NCBI GenBank assembly: GCA_028823345.1
Contig: JAPKBR010000036.1
Span: 1 to 33,882 of the forward strand
DNA from: Planctomycetota bacterium
Lineage (GTDB): Bacteria; Planctomycetota; UBA1135; GCA-002686595
Direction of reading: 5' to 3'
Length of the DNA: 33,882 bases
Each line of letters starts with the position of its first letter. Positions within the stretch are counted from its first letter, which is position 1. The notes below the pieces were generated by a model. It was not told where the DNA came from. It worked only from the letters and a program-made list of their open reading frames with translations, and did not search any database. Shown in pieces: positions 8,562 to 17,581 of the stretch. A program made the position numbers and the translations under genes.

Positions 8562-9806
8562 TTACTGCCCGCCGTAGCCCAGGGCCTCAAGGTTGGCCCG
8601 GTCGCTTTCGCTCAACTCAACCTTGCTGCCCTCACCAACCTCGGCTTGCTTCAGCTCGGCCCGCAGGGCCTTGAGGAGCGTTGCGCAGTGCTGGGGGTGA
8701 TCCTTTGAGAGATCGTTTTGTTCGCCGGGGTCCTCATCGAGGTTGTAGAGCTCGTGGGAAAAATCGATGGGGTCGATGACTAACTTCCAGGGGCCCTGGC
8801 GCACGGCGTCCACGGGCTTGGGGCCTTCCAACTCTGCGATGAGGGTCGCAGGCGTCATGGTCTCGCCCCGCATGGCGGGAACGAGGCTGCGGCCCTGGAG
8901 TCCAGCGGGCGGCGCAATGTTCAAGAGCTCATAGAGCGTCGGCGCAAGGTCGACCATCGACACGGGTTGGGTCACTCTGGCGGGATTCAAGCCCGGCCCC
9001 CGTAGGATCAACGGGACCTGCAGGACCTCTTCATAAAGGGTCCTGCGGTGCATCCATCCGCCGTGGTCTTGGAACTCCTCACCATGGTCGGCAACAAACA
9101 GGACGAGCGTGTCTTCTTCAAGCCCAGCTTCTTGCAGGTGCTGAAAGAGGCGCTTGAGATGCAAGTCCACAAAGGCCACCTCGCCCGAGTAGAGGTCGAT
9201 AGGCTCTTCCCCATGGGTCAACCCATCGTGGGGTTGGTAGGTGTGATGTGGATCGAAGTAGTGCACCCACAGAAACCATGGCCGGTCTTCGTCGGCTTGA
9301 TCGATCCAATCGATGGCCTTGTCGCTGAGCCGTTCGGAACTGATCTGGGCGTGGGATTCGCGTCGTTGGTTGTAATGCTTGATCAACTCGCTGTCATATT
9401 CCTCGAAGCCGTTTTGCAGACCAAAACGCTTGCCGAGGAAGATGTGAGATCCGATGCCGCTGGTTGCGTAACCGCGCGAACGGAGAGTCTGCGCCAGGGT
9501 TGGGATTTCCTGATTGACTCCCCGGCGATCATCAACGGCCCCATGGGACCGTGCGTGTCGCCCGGTCATCAGAGTCGCGAGGCTGGGCAGGGTCCAAGAG
9601 CTTGCGCTCCAGGCCTGTTCGAAGACGACCCCCCGGTCGGCCAAGAGGTCAATCCCGGGGGTTGCTCGCTCGGCACCGTAAGTTCCCAGGTGGTCCACCC
9701 TAAGGGTGTCCACGGTGATGATCAGGAGGTTGACGTTGGTCGGTCCTGAATCCCCACCGCAGCACATCAGTAGCAGACAGGTGGATGTGATGAAAAGCCT
9801 CAGCAT
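8562..9806 (-). CDS. sulfatase-fold (alkaline phosphatase superfamily) enzyme with Thr in place of the formylglycine Cys
   Basis: A 414-residue exported protein. The N-terminus has a hydrophobic segment ending in Cys15-Cys16-Gly-Gly, probably a lipoprotein signal although the lipobox is poor. Metal ligands of the alkaline phosphatase superfamily are present: Asp33 in TVDTLR and ADHGEEF near the middle. The active-site segment reads WTLPSLATLMTG: the residue aligned with the formylglycine Cys of CxPxR is Thr72 and the Arg is Leu, so classical formylglycine chemistry is not possible. Thr nucleophiles are used by phosphoethanolamine and phosphoglycerol transferases of the same superfamily, so this may be a phospho- or phosphodiester-transfer enzyme. 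The C-terminus ends LEALGYGG, a tail also found in the 22103-23980 protein. It starts 12 nt after the GT-C glycosyltransferase gene, almost certainly the same operon. Confidence 0.88.
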   Translation of the reverse strand: MLRLFITSTCLLLMCCGGDSGPTNVNLLIITVDTLRVDHLGTYGAERATPGIDLLADRGVVFEQAWSASSWTLPSLATLMTGRHARSHGAVDDRRGVNQEIPTLAQTLRSRGYATSGIGSHIFLGKRFGLQNGFEEYDSELIKHYNQRRESHAQISSERLSDKAIDWIDQADEDRPWFLWVHYFDPHHTYQPHDGLTHGEEPIDLYSGEVAFVDLHLKRLFQHLQEAGLEEDTLVLFVADHGEEFQDHGGWMHRRTLYEEVLQVPLILRGPGLNPARVTQPVSMVDLAPTLYELLNIAPPAGLQGRSLVPAMRGETMTPATLIAELEGPKPVDAVRQGPWKLVIDPIDFSHELYNLDEDPGEQNDLSKDHPQHCATLLKALRAELKQAEVGEGSKVELSESDRANLEALGYGGQ

Positions 9807-9818
9807 GATCAGGGGAGG

Positions 9819-11555
9819 TTATTGAATTTTGCGATCTAGAGCGAAGATTTCTAGAGGTGGACCAAAGGACTGGGCACGCAAGACTTGGAGGAAGAAGCTG
9901 GGAGCCGCCGGGTGGGTGATGTCTTGGTAGAGCAAGGGGATTTCCATAGGGGGGCCCGGTTTGAATTCTGCCACCTTGAGGTACGAGTCGCGCGCTGTCT
10001 CGGTCAGGATGGTGAATTCCTGCAAGACGCGGTGGTCTTCATAGACTTCCAGGACAAGCAGCTTGCCGTCTTCGAGGCTCGTGAGATAGCCCGTTGGGTC
10101 GCTTCCCATCTGGGCGACCTTCTTATGCTTGCGACTCATCGGGCTGAAGCGAAGATCCCAGGCTTGTTCCTGCTGCCGTCCTTGGAGGTGATCTCGCTGG
10201 TAGCCGGTCCAATTGAGTTCCCAGTTATCGCTCAATTTGTTGTCCGCTTCATCCAGCGCTGTGGATTCTTCGGTTTTGAAAAGGGGTAGTGCATTGGGCC
10301 TGAAAATGTAGACAGGATCCGTAGAGTGGGCGGCATTGGAGACGAGCCAATCTGATGCGAGGTCGAGGGTCGTGGGCCGCGAACGGAGCATGCAGAGTTT
10401 GACTCCAGCAACCGTCGGGATGAGGCACATCAGGGCTGTCAAGGAAAGGGCTAGGCGCCTGGATCCCGAAGAGTGCATGCGATACAACGCCCAGACCGAC
10501 CAGGTGGCAAGAAAGGGAACCAGGGGTAAAACGAAGCGCTCGTATGTCCGTGGATTCAGTCCAATCACGAGCAAATAGGGCAGTACATAGGCCAAGGCGA
10601 TTCGACGTTCGTTGCGGGTATGTTGCGCCAAGCCAGTGGCGAGACGTTCTCGAATGGTATAGGCCAGTGCGAGCAGGGCTCCCGCGCCAAGGGCGGGCTC
10701 CCATCCGGAGAGGGTACGCAGGAAGGTGGGAATCCCGCCACCGCGGAACCCATTTAGGAATATCTGGTGGCCGCCGACCCCAATGATGTCGTCGGATTGG
10801 GTGAGGTTTACGCTTTCGAACAGGAAAGGTGAGAACAGGTAAAGCGAGAGAAAAAGGCCCAGGCAGGGGATCAGTAACTTGAGTTGGTGACGGAAGCTGC
10901 GTCCGCCAAGTAAGTGGGCGACGAAGACGGGAAAACCAAGGGCCACTGCGCTTTGTAGGCAGCCAATGGCTAGGGCCCCAGCAAGAGTAACCAACAGGTA
11001 GTTCTTGATTGTCGGAGCGTGGGCAAGCCGCATGCAGGCGACTACGGTCAGTGCTGGGAATGCTGCAGCAGCCGCGTGTGGACGCGCTTGGGTTCCGAAA
11101 TGTATGGCAAGCAAGCTCATTCCTGCCAAGTAGGCGGCGGGCAGGGCCCAGGCGTCACTCATGAACCTGCGTGCAAGCAGCCACCCTGCTGGGACCAGCA
11201 GGAGTGACAACCAAGCAATCGTCTCGCGCACGCGCAAGATTGGGTTCATGGCGGCGTCTAGGTGTTCCGCTAGGGGAGCGCTTTTTGCGGGAAGAGGGAC
11301 GGGGTCACTGGTGAGCACAGTGAGCTGCGCTGGTATCAGTGGGTACTTGGGCCAGTCATCACTTTCGCTGATGGAAGGCAGTCCCGTTTCAATGGTCTGA
11401 ACTTGGCCCGCAATATGGGGGTCCGGCTCGATGAGTAGGGGAAGCAGGTAGTCCAACCCCGAAAAGCGAAGGATGCCAGCGAGGGACGCGATTGCCACCA
11501 AGGCCAAGAGAATCTTAGCCGGTATGAGTGGCGGAGCAGATTCTGTGCGAGTCAT
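9819..11555 (-). CDS. GT-C type membrane glycosyltransferase (PMT/ArnT-like)
   Basis: A 578-residue protein with an N-terminal membrane helix (about 13-30), then a first extracytoplasmic loop carrying an acidic EPD motif (Glu43, Asp45) as in GT-C enzymes that use lipid-phosphate-linked sugars. About ten more hydrophobic helices follow, with a C-terminal soluble part of about 170 residues. LNPRTYERFVLPLVPF near residues 330-345 resembles the 'PRY..P..P' helix common in PMT/ArnT relatives. The expected role is transfer of a sugar from a polyprenyl-phosphate donor to protein, lipid or glycan at the outer face of the inner membrane. It is the first gene of a tight pair with the Thr-type sulfatase-fold gene (12-nt gap). 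Donor and acceptor are unknown. Confidence 0.8.
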   Translation of the reverse strand: MTRTESAPPLIPAKILLALVAIASLAGILRFSGLDYLLPLLIEPDPHIAGQVQTIETGLPSISESDDWPKYPLIPAQLTVLTSDPVPLPAKSAPLAEHLDAAMNPILRVRETIAWLSLLLVPAGWLLARRFMSDAWALPAAYLAGMSLLAIHFGTQARPHAAAAAFPALTVVACMRLAHAPTIKNYLLVTLAGALAIGCLQSAVALGFPVFVAHLLGGRSFRHQLKLLIPCLGLFLSLYLFSPFLFESVNLTQSDDIIGVGGHQIFLNGFRGGGIPTFLRTLSGWEPALGAGALLALAYTIRERLATGLAQHTRNERRIALAYVLPYLLVIGLNPRTYERFVLPLVPFLATWSVWALYRMHSSGSRRLALSLTALMCLIPTVAGVKLCMLRSRPTTLDLASDWLVSNAAHSTDPVYIFRPNALPLFKTEESTALDEADNKLSDNWELNWTGYQRDHLQGRQQEQAWDLRFSPMSRKHKKVAQMGSDPTGYLTSLEDGKLLVLEVYEDHRVLQEFTILTETARDSYLKVAEFKPGPPMEIPLLYQDITHPAAPSFFLQVLRAQSFGPPLEIFALDRKIQ

Positions 11556-11712
11556 GGCTTGATCTTGTTGTCGAGGCCCTCATCTGTTCAAGAAGGAGGG
11601 ACTTTGGTCCTAGGTCTAGCGGCTCGCTACGGCTGGAATTGCCCGCCAAAAGAGAATTCATTGGGGAGTTGTCGAACGCCCTCCCTTTGGGGTCTTGGGA
11701 AGGTGATCTGTG

Positions 11713-12234
11713 TCAGGGCCGTGGTTTCTTTTTTGTCGCCTTCTTTTGGGTGGCTTTCTTCCGGCTTGCCTTTTGCGCTGCCGCGTCTGTGAGGGCTGCC
11801 TCATAGGAGGTAACGAATTTCTTGGCGGTGATACGCTTGAACGCACGTCCCACCACGGCCAGCGGAATGTCGTCGACCTTCTTGACCCTGACACAGGCCT
11901 TGCCCATGTCAAGTTTCTTTCCAGTGGCCAACCATTCCTTCTGGAATCGCTCGGATTCTTTCTCGTCAGAATAGATGCAGAACAGATAAATGCCGATGTG
12001 GTTTTTTTGCGAGGCGAGTCCGGCAAAAGGTAGTGGCTCGCTGGGTTTGCAGTGGTAGCCAGCTGGGTAGACCGAGTGGGGCAGATACCAGGCGGGCATT
12101 CCGTATTGCATGCCCTCTTCGAACTTCTTGTCGATGTTCTTGTTGATGACTACTCGGAGTGCCTCGATGGCCTCGCGGCGATCGGGAGCAAGAGCCGCGA
12201 GATATTGGCTGAGCGTTGGGGTCTTTGTGGCCAT
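11713..12234 (-). CDS. DUF1801 domain protein with lysine/alanine-rich tail
   Basis: A 173-residue cytoplasmic protein. Residues 1-140 match the DUF1801 (YdhG-like) pattern: an N-terminal helix with a PDRREAIEALR segment, then EEGMQYGMPAWY, a beta region with HIGIYLFC, and KKLDMGKACVRVKK. The last 25 residues are almost only Lys, Ala, Arg and Thr (KKATQKKATKKK), a disordered tail like those of histone-H1-like bacterial proteins. The fold's function is not established, and the tail suggests nucleic-acid contact (inference). A monocistronic gene with about 160-210 nt on each side. Confidence 0.85.
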   Translation of the reverse strand: MATKTPTLSQYLAALAPDRREAIEALRVVINKNIDKKFEEGMQYGMPAWYLPHSVYPAGYHCKPSEPLPFAGLASQKNHIGIYLFCIYSDEKESERFQKEWLATGKKLDMGKACVRVKKVDDIPLAVVGRAFKRITAKKFVTSYEAALTDAAAQKASRKKATQKKATKKKPRP

Positions 12235-12445
12235 GCCTCAAGGGTAATGTCTTGGCAGGTATTCCGGACCCATGGTTGCCCCCACAGGCCGCTTGTTTTC
12301 TGCTGCCCTCTTGTTCCCTTGGATGGGCAGGCTGGCCTGCGAAGGGGACCTTGAGCTCGTTAAAGCCGGATGGGGCAGGACGCCCGGTGGATTGGTACGT
12401 GCCAACCTGTCTGGGCCTGAGGTGTTTGGGGCGGGCCCCAGATCC

Positions 12446-14086
12446 CTACTGGAATTGAACCGACACTCCGCCCGTGAAGTTGGACGTGGGAGTCGGGTCG
12501 AGATCGCGGAACCAACAAGCAAAGTGCCAAGTTTCTCCCGGTTGGATCACGGCCTGAACCGGATCGGGCATGGCGGCCATGTTTACATCGATGCCCATGG
12601 TTCCATCGCTTCCGCTCATTTGGACTTGGGTGACAAAGCGACCGATCACTCCCCCTAGGCACAGGTTGCCTTGGGAGCCGCCGGGTCCAACGATCAAGCC
12701 CGGGGATTGGGAGCAAAGGAAGTAGCCGAACTGACTGCTGGGCAAGTTGCTGGCCGTGAGGGACAGATCTTGGTGACTGACCAGTGGACTGCCGACCACG
12801 TTAATCTGGGCAAGAGCACCGGTGGAGTTGGGGGTTGAAGCGCAATAGTGGTTCGCCGTATCCACATAGGTGTCCAACTGAACAGCGCCATCAGTGAACT
12901 GAAGTTGCTCAAAGTTGACCAAGCGATCGAGGCCGTCGCGGTTTGGCACCGTGTCTTCCACGGTCAGGGTTCCGTCCATCAAGTAGACCGCATAGTCCGC
13001 TTGCGGTCCGATGTAATCGCCCGTGTCAAAACCGGCTTGACCGTCCAGGTGGTCCTGGCCCCCCGCGCCCTGCATTCGGTTGTTGCCAGAGTTGCCCACT
13101 AGGGTGCCATCCTCACGATTGCCGCGCAGCGCGGTGTTTGCAGTGCCTAGGAGTTCCACGTGGTTCAGGTAGCGCGACTTGAACGTGTACTCCAAGTTGC
13201 TGGCTTCTCGGGCGTGGAAGGTGCCGCTGAAGGTGGCGACGACTTCTGCTCGGTGGCTATGAAAGGGGGGAAAGAACCCTTCGAGAATCGAGACGATGCT
13301 GGGGTCGCCCGCTTCCATCTCCAAACGGCTGGAGAACACATACTCGCCGTTGTTGGGTTCGTGTTCCCACATGCCGTACCAGGTTTCCATGGTGAAGGCG
13401 AGGTACTCGAATGGAATGTCTGCGGCAGGCAGGCCAGGGGGCGGGCTGTAGAGGCCGGCGCTCACCGCATGACTTGCCGCATTCTCGATCTGGCTTTGAA
13501 GCGCCGGCATGGTCGGAATCAGGCCATAGCCGTGCATCAAGTGAACGAGCTCCTCGTAAGAAGCGTCGCGTTCAGGATTCGGGCCCAAGTAGCGTATGCT
13601 TCCCGGCAGGATGATCTCATCGCCTAAAAGGTCTTGGAGGGGTGCCTCGTAGTCGTCGAGGAATTGGTCCACTTGAGGCCCTCCATTCTCAAGGGAGTCG
13701 ATCGTAGGGAAGAACATCATGGTCGCGCGCAGGTTGCCCATCGAATCCCGAAGGGCGCTTTTGTCCGAACCGTATGTGCTGCCTGGAACATCTGCCATGT
13801 GCTGCTCTAGAATGCGCCGGGCATGGGCCACCTTTGCGTTACCGACATTGGCATGAATTAAGAAGTGAATCGGGTTGCCGTTGTCTGCCGTGATCTTGGT
13901 GTAGCGATCGAACACGTTGGTGATCGTCGGGTGCACTGTGCCTGGCAAGGTGACAATTCCATCGGGGGATCCCGATGTATCAATGTTGTCGAGGGACCCC
14001 GCGATGGGTCCTCCTTGGGGCAGGGCGGCGGCAGTCACCGTGAAGCAAACAATGAGAGGGGCTAAGCAGAGAAACGGATTCTTCAT
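12446..14086 (-). CDS. secreted protein: unknown N-terminal domain, RTX-like repeats, C-terminal shared domain
   Basis: A 546-residue protein with a signal peptide (residues 1-22). Residues 30-310 form a domain I do not recognise; it contains EELVHLMHGYG (residues 178-188) and later METWYG, a spacing reminiscent of metal-dependent hydrolases but not HExxH. Residues 318-360 hold degenerate hemolysin-type calcium-binding repeats (GNSGNNRMQGAGGQDHLDGQAG), followed by the usual post-RTX segment (ADYAVYLMDG, then RDGLDRLVNFEQLQF, about 363-397). Residues 412-546 are the Cys-containing domain shared with two other proteins here (NSTG, QFGYFL, GPGGSQG, LCLGG, GRF, GETWHF, WFRD, SNF). The protein is likely secreted or cell-surface bound. 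GGTGGA lies about 8 nt before the ATG as a possible ribosome site, followed by six Cs. Confidence 0.82.
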   Translation of the reverse strand: MKNPFLCLAPLIVCFTVTAAALPQGGPIAGSLDNIDTSGSPDGIVTLPGTVHPTITNVFDRYTKITADNGNPIHFLIHANVGNAKVAHARRILEQHMADVPGSTYGSDKSALRDSMGNLRATMMFFPTIDSLENGGPQVDQFLDDYEAPLQDLLGDEIILPGSIRYLGPNPERDASYEELVHLMHGYGLIPTMPALQSQIENAASHAVSAGLYSPPPGLPAADIPFEYLAFTMETWYGMWEHEPNNGEYVFSSRLEMEAGDPSIVSILEGFFPPFHSHRAEVVATFSGTFHAREASNLEYTFKSRYLNHVELLGTANTALRGNREDGTLVGNSGNNRMQGAGGQDHLDGQAGFDTGDYIGPQADYAVYLMDGTLTVEDTVPNRDGLDRLVNFEQLQFTDGAVQLDTYVDTANHYCASTPNSTGALAQINVVGSPLVSHQDLSLTASNLPSSQFGYFLCSQSPGLIVGPGGSQGNLCLGGVIGRFVTQVQMSGSDGTMGIDVNMAAMPDPVQAVIQPGETWHFACWFRDLDPTPTSNFTGGVSVQFQ

Positions 14087-14409
14087 GGGGGGATTCCACC
14101 GGCATGCATTGTGGAGATTTCGCTGGCAGGCCAGTTTGTACAGGATGATCGAGAGGGCGGCTTCTCGCCACTAAGAAGGTTGATAAGGACTGCGAGGGAG
14201 TCCTGTGGGGGCCTCTGGGGGGGATGCCTTGCAGGAATCTCCCCTTGGCGGGCGCCGGTCCCGAAAAGGGAACTCGGGACATGGGGGCCGGAGGCGCACG
14301 CTGCTCGGTCCTGGCTGTTGATAAATGGCCCATCATTCAGGCGTTCAAGTGGCGGGCTCCCGTTTCCAGTCGTTACCCTGCTCCCGCATCCCCAGCCACA
14401 CCTTCTGAC
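14087..14409. other. divergent intergenic region (323 nt)
   Basis: This gap separates the minus-strand RTX-like gene from the plus-strand aminotransferase and must hold both promoters. The aminotransferase frame stays open upstream to 14224, but that extension (residues such as AGPEKGTRDMGAGG) does not resemble the family. A 6-bp inverted repeat GTCCCG/CGGGAC with an 11-nt loop lies at 14258-14280, about 130 nt before the aminotransferase start, and may be an operator or leader hairpin. No clear -35/-10 pair was found. Confidence 0.35.
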
Positions 14410-15579
14410 ATGATCCTCCGCTCCTTTCCCCCCATGGGGATCTACGAAACTCTTTTTCGTTTCAACGAGGTCACCGGCCGCTACATGGGTGATCAGGGGA
14501 CCCACCCCTGGGCCCAGGGATTCCCCCTGACGGTTCCTGTGCCAGGCGGACCGGAGCTGCCCAGCACGATCGAAGTGACCCATGAGGACCGCATGTATCC
14601 CAAGGCCGATGGGCAGCCGGAGCTGAGGCAGGCACTCGCGGATTATTACAACACGACTTACGGTTCGACGATTGCGCCGGAAAACGTGGCGATCTTTGCG
14701 GGTGGTCGTCCCGCGCTGTTTGCGGTCCTTTCGTTTCTCGATGGAGAGCGAACGATAGCGGTGGAAGAGACCGAGTACACGCCCTATTGGGATCTGCTGC
14801 AATTGCTCCGGCGTCCCCATACTTTGATCCCTAGCTGTGTCGAGAATCGTTTCCGACCGGGCCTAGACGAACACCCCCAGGACGATGGGGCTTTCCTGCT
14901 CAAGAGCAACCCTTGCAACCCGACCGGCGTGACGGTTCGCGGAGAGGCTCTGCAGCAGATGGTCCAGCACTACAGCGCTGCGTCCCGAGGGGCTGTGATC
15001 GACGAGGCCTATGAGTTCTTCACAGAAGAAGAGCCCGAGAGCGCGATCAAGTACGTGGATAACATCGACGAGACCAACCTCTTCATTGTGGGCGCCGCCA
15101 CCAAGGGCTTGCAGGTCCCGGGCATGCGCGTTGGCTGGGTGATTGCATCTCGTGAACACATCGAGATCTTCCGCAACTATTCGTCTTTTGGGATGGGGGG
15201 CGTCTCGCGGGCTTCTCAGTTGTATGTGACGGGGCTGCTTGATCCGAAGCGCGTGGTCCATGCGCGCCAAGCGATTGGAGACTTCTACACCAGTCAAAGG
15301 AAGCGCTACGGGACGCTTCTTGCGGACCTGGGAATCGAGCTGTACTCCGGCACCGGCGGTTTCTACCACTGGGGGGCATTGCCCGGCGGATTGACTGCCC
15401 ATGAGTTCAATGAGCGATTGTTCAAGCACGAGGCGGGGATTCTGCCCGGTACCCTGTGCGACATGGCCCGCAGGGGGGACGACGGCCCACATGGCTCCTT
15501 TGTGCGTTTCTCCTTTGGCCCCCTCGGCCCTGACTCCCTCGAGGCAGATGCCGAGATTTTGAAGCGCTGCTTGGGTTAG
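14410..15579 (+). CDS. class I/II PLP-dependent aminotransferase
   Basis: A 389-residue cytoplasmic enzyme. I chose the ATG at 14410 (MILRSFPPMG) because upstream in-frame sequence is not family-like; ATG 14434 is also possible. Fold-type I signatures are all present: Asn170 in SNPCNPTG, Asp198 and Tyr201 in IDEAY, the PLP-binding Lys232 in ATKGLQVPGMRVGW, Arg240, and the substrate-carboxylate Arg366 in FVRFSF. Length is normal for the family. It transfers an amino group between an amino acid and a 2-oxo acid; the substrate cannot be told. Only 10 nt separate its stop from the secreted PepX gene, so the two are probably co-transcribed, which would link peptide breakdown to amino-acid use (inference). 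Confidence 0.9.
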   Translation: MILRSFPPMGIYETLFRFNEVTGRYMGDQGTHPWAQGFPLTVPVPGGPELPSTIEVTHEDRMYPKADGQPELRQALADYYNTTYGSTIAPENVAIFAGGRPALFAVLSFLDGERTIAVEETEYTPYWDLLQLLRRPHTLIPSCVENRFRPGLDEHPQDDGAFLLKSNPCNPTGVTVRGEALQQMVQHYSAASRGAVIDEAYEFFTEEEPESAIKYVDNIDETNLFIVGAATKGLQVPGMRVGWVIASREHIEIFRNYSSFGMGGVSRASQLYVTGLLDPKRVVHARQAIGDFYTSQRKRYGTLLADLGIELYSGTGGFYHWGALPGGLTAHEFNERLFKHEAGILPGTLCDMARRGDDGPHGSFVRFSFGPLGPDSLEADAEILKRCLG

Positions 15580-15589
15580 AGTCTGGGGC

Positions 15590-17416
15590 ATGAAAACCAT
15601 GCCCCTATTCATTATCAGCGCTCTAGCCGCCGTCGTCCTCAGCACCAGCGCGTTCACCCAGACCGCAACCGTTCAAGTTTTTGAGGACGGTATGGCGCAA
15701 ACCGTGCCGGGCTTCAAGAAGTCCAGCGATTGGATTCAGCATGACCTTTGGGTCGAAGCGGATTTTGACAGCGATGGGGACGGGGATCCGGACCGTTTAC
15801 ATGTGGATGTGACACGGCCATTGCAGACCAAAACCGAAGGCCTCAAGGTACATGTGATTTATGAAACCAGCCCGTACTTCAGCGGCGTGGGTTCGAATGG
15901 CAAGCAGTACTTTTGGGACCCCAAGCATGAACTAGGTGATGAGCCTCCCATGCACGAACACCCCCCCGCGATTCGTCACGGCAGTAAGCGACCGGTCATG
16001 TCCCGCACCCTGATTCGCACCTGGGTTCCCCGTGGCTTTGCGGTGGTGCACTCGGCGTCTCCCGGTACGGGGCTCTCCGAAGGGTGCCCTACAGTTGGCG
16101 GAACTAACGAAGCGCAGGCGCCTAAGTGCGTGATCGATTGGCTCAATGGTCGCGCGAAGGGTTACACGAGTGTTGACGGTGACGAAGAGGTTGTGGCTGA
16201 TTGGTGCACCGGCAACGTTGGCATGACCGGAACCTCTTACAACGGGACCCTCCCTTTGGCCGCCGCAACCACAGGGGTAGAAGGCCTCAAGGCAATCATC
16301 CCGGTCTCGCCAAACACTTCCTATTACCACTACTATCGCTCCCACGGCCTGGTTCGCCATCCCGGCGGATACATGGGCGAGGATGTGGATGTGCTCTACG
16401 ATTTCATCAACTCGGGCTATCCCGAGGGCCGCGAGTGGTGCGATTGCAATGTGCGCGATGAGATCCTTGTGGCTGGCGCGGATCGCTTGACCGGAGACCT
16501 GAATGACTTTTGGGCAGGCCGAAACTATGCGAATCAGCTAGGGGACTTGAAGGCTGCGGTGTTGCTCGCCCATGGGTTCAACGACTGGAATGTGATGCCC
16601 GATCACAGTGTCCGCATCTATGAAGGCCTCAAGGCCAAGGGCACGCCTTGCCAAATCTACTTGCACCAGGGGGGACACGGTGGTCCACCGCCGGCCGATC
16701 AGATGAACCGCTGGTTCACCCGTTATGTATGCGGTGTTGAGAACGACGTGGAGAAAGACGCGCGCAGTTGGGTCGTGCGCGAGGGCGAGAGCCGCAAGAA
16801 TCCCACGGCCTATGCCGAGTATCCTCACCCCAAAGCGGAGGCGGTGGATGTCTTTCCTAACGGAGACGGAACTGGTGTTGGGACTTTGGGCGGCAAGCGC
16901 GGACAGGGTGTGCAGGTCTTGGTCGATGACGTGGCCTTCAAGGGTGGCGACCTTGCAAAGGTCGGATCTTCGAATCATCGGCTGCTCTTTGCTACGCCCA
17001 TTCTGAAGCAGGACTTGCACTTGTCGGGTTACAGCGAGCTGACCATTCGCTTGGCGTCGAGTCGCCCCGCGGCGAACCTTTCGGTGTGGCTGGTGTCCTT
17101 GCCGTGGACGCCGAAAGGTAAAATCAACGCAAACCTAGTCACTCGCGGCTGGGCGGATCCGCAGAACCAAACCTCCCTGCGCGAGAGTGAAGCTCTGACC
17201 CCGGGTGAGTATGTTGAACTCTCGTTCACCCTGCAGCCAGACGACCAGGTGATTCCTGCTGGACAGCAGCTCGGGCTGATGATTTTCTCCAGCGACCGGG
17301 AGTTCACCCTTTGGCCAAAGGCCGGAACGGAGCTTTCCGTGGACCTGGCAGGGACTTCGCTGAGCTTGCCCGTGGTGGGTGGCAAGGCGGCCTTGAAGCG
17401 GGCAACGGGAAGATAA
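15590..17416 (+). CDS. secreted Xaa-Pro dipeptidyl-peptidase (S15, CocE/PepX-like)
   Basis: A 608-residue protein with a signal peptide (MKTMPLFIISALAAVVL, cleavage near residue 24) and an alpha/beta-hydrolase domain. The catalytic triad can be read directly: Ser216 in GTSYNG, Asp332 in GFNDWNV and His363 in HQGGHGG. The Ser-Asp-His spacing (116 and 31) fits PepX and CocE enzymes. ADFDSDGDGDPDRLHVDVTRP (residues 57-77) is the typical first strand, here with a Ca-loop-like DSDGDGD. Residues about 400-605 form the C-terminal jelly-roll of the family (LHLSGYSELTIRLASSRP). Likely reaction: release of X-Pro dipeptides or hydrolysis of related acyl bonds in the periplasm or outside. It follows the aminotransferase by 10 nt. 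Confidence 0.93.
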   Translation: MKTMPLFIISALAAVVLSTSAFTQTATVQVFEDGMAQTVPGFKKSSDWIQHDLWVEADFDSDGDGDPDRLHVDVTRPLQTKTEGLKVHVIYETSPYFSGVGSNGKQYFWDPKHELGDEPPMHEHPPAIRHGSKRPVMSRTLIRTWVPRGFAVVHSASPGTGLSEGCPTVGGTNEAQAPKCVIDWLNGRAKGYTSVDGDEEVVADWCTGNVGMTGTSYNGTLPLAAATTGVEGLKAIIPVSPNTSYYHYYRSHGLVRHPGGYMGEDVDVLYDFINSGYPEGREWCDCNVRDEILVAGADRLTGDLNDFWAGRNYANQLGDLKAAVLLAHGFNDWNVMPDHSVRIYEGLKAKGTPCQIYLHQGGHGGPPPADQMNRWFTRYVCGVENDVEKDARSWVVREGESRKNPTAYAEYPHPKAEAVDVFPNGDGTGVGTLGGKRGQGVQVLVDDVAFKGGDLAKVGSSNHRLLFATPILKQDLHLSGYSELTIRLASSRPAANLSVWLVSLPWTPKGKINANLVTRGWADPQNQTSLRESEALTPGEYVELSFTLQPDDQVIPAGQQLGLMIFSSDREFTLWPKAGTELSVDLAGTSLSLPVVGGKAALKRATGR

Positions 17417-17581
17417 TCAGAGTCCCAGAATGAGACGCTGCTGGCTCGCCCGTGGTTGAGACTGTGTGGCGGGCTTCCTGGGGCGCAGCAGGTGGGTTCG
17501 AGTACCGCCTCAAGAGCCTGCTCGTGCCTTGATTGAGGGTTGAGCGCCACGGGATTGAGCTGGGCGTATAGCCTTTGAGTC

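Noticed and set aside
9048..9749. 233-codon plus-strand open frame opposite the 8562-9806 gene
   Set aside because: Shadow of the AP-superfamily coding frame; no family-like features.
14224..14409. N-terminal extension of the aminotransferase
   Set aside because: The extra 62 residues do not resemble the family, and the enzyme is full length from 14410.
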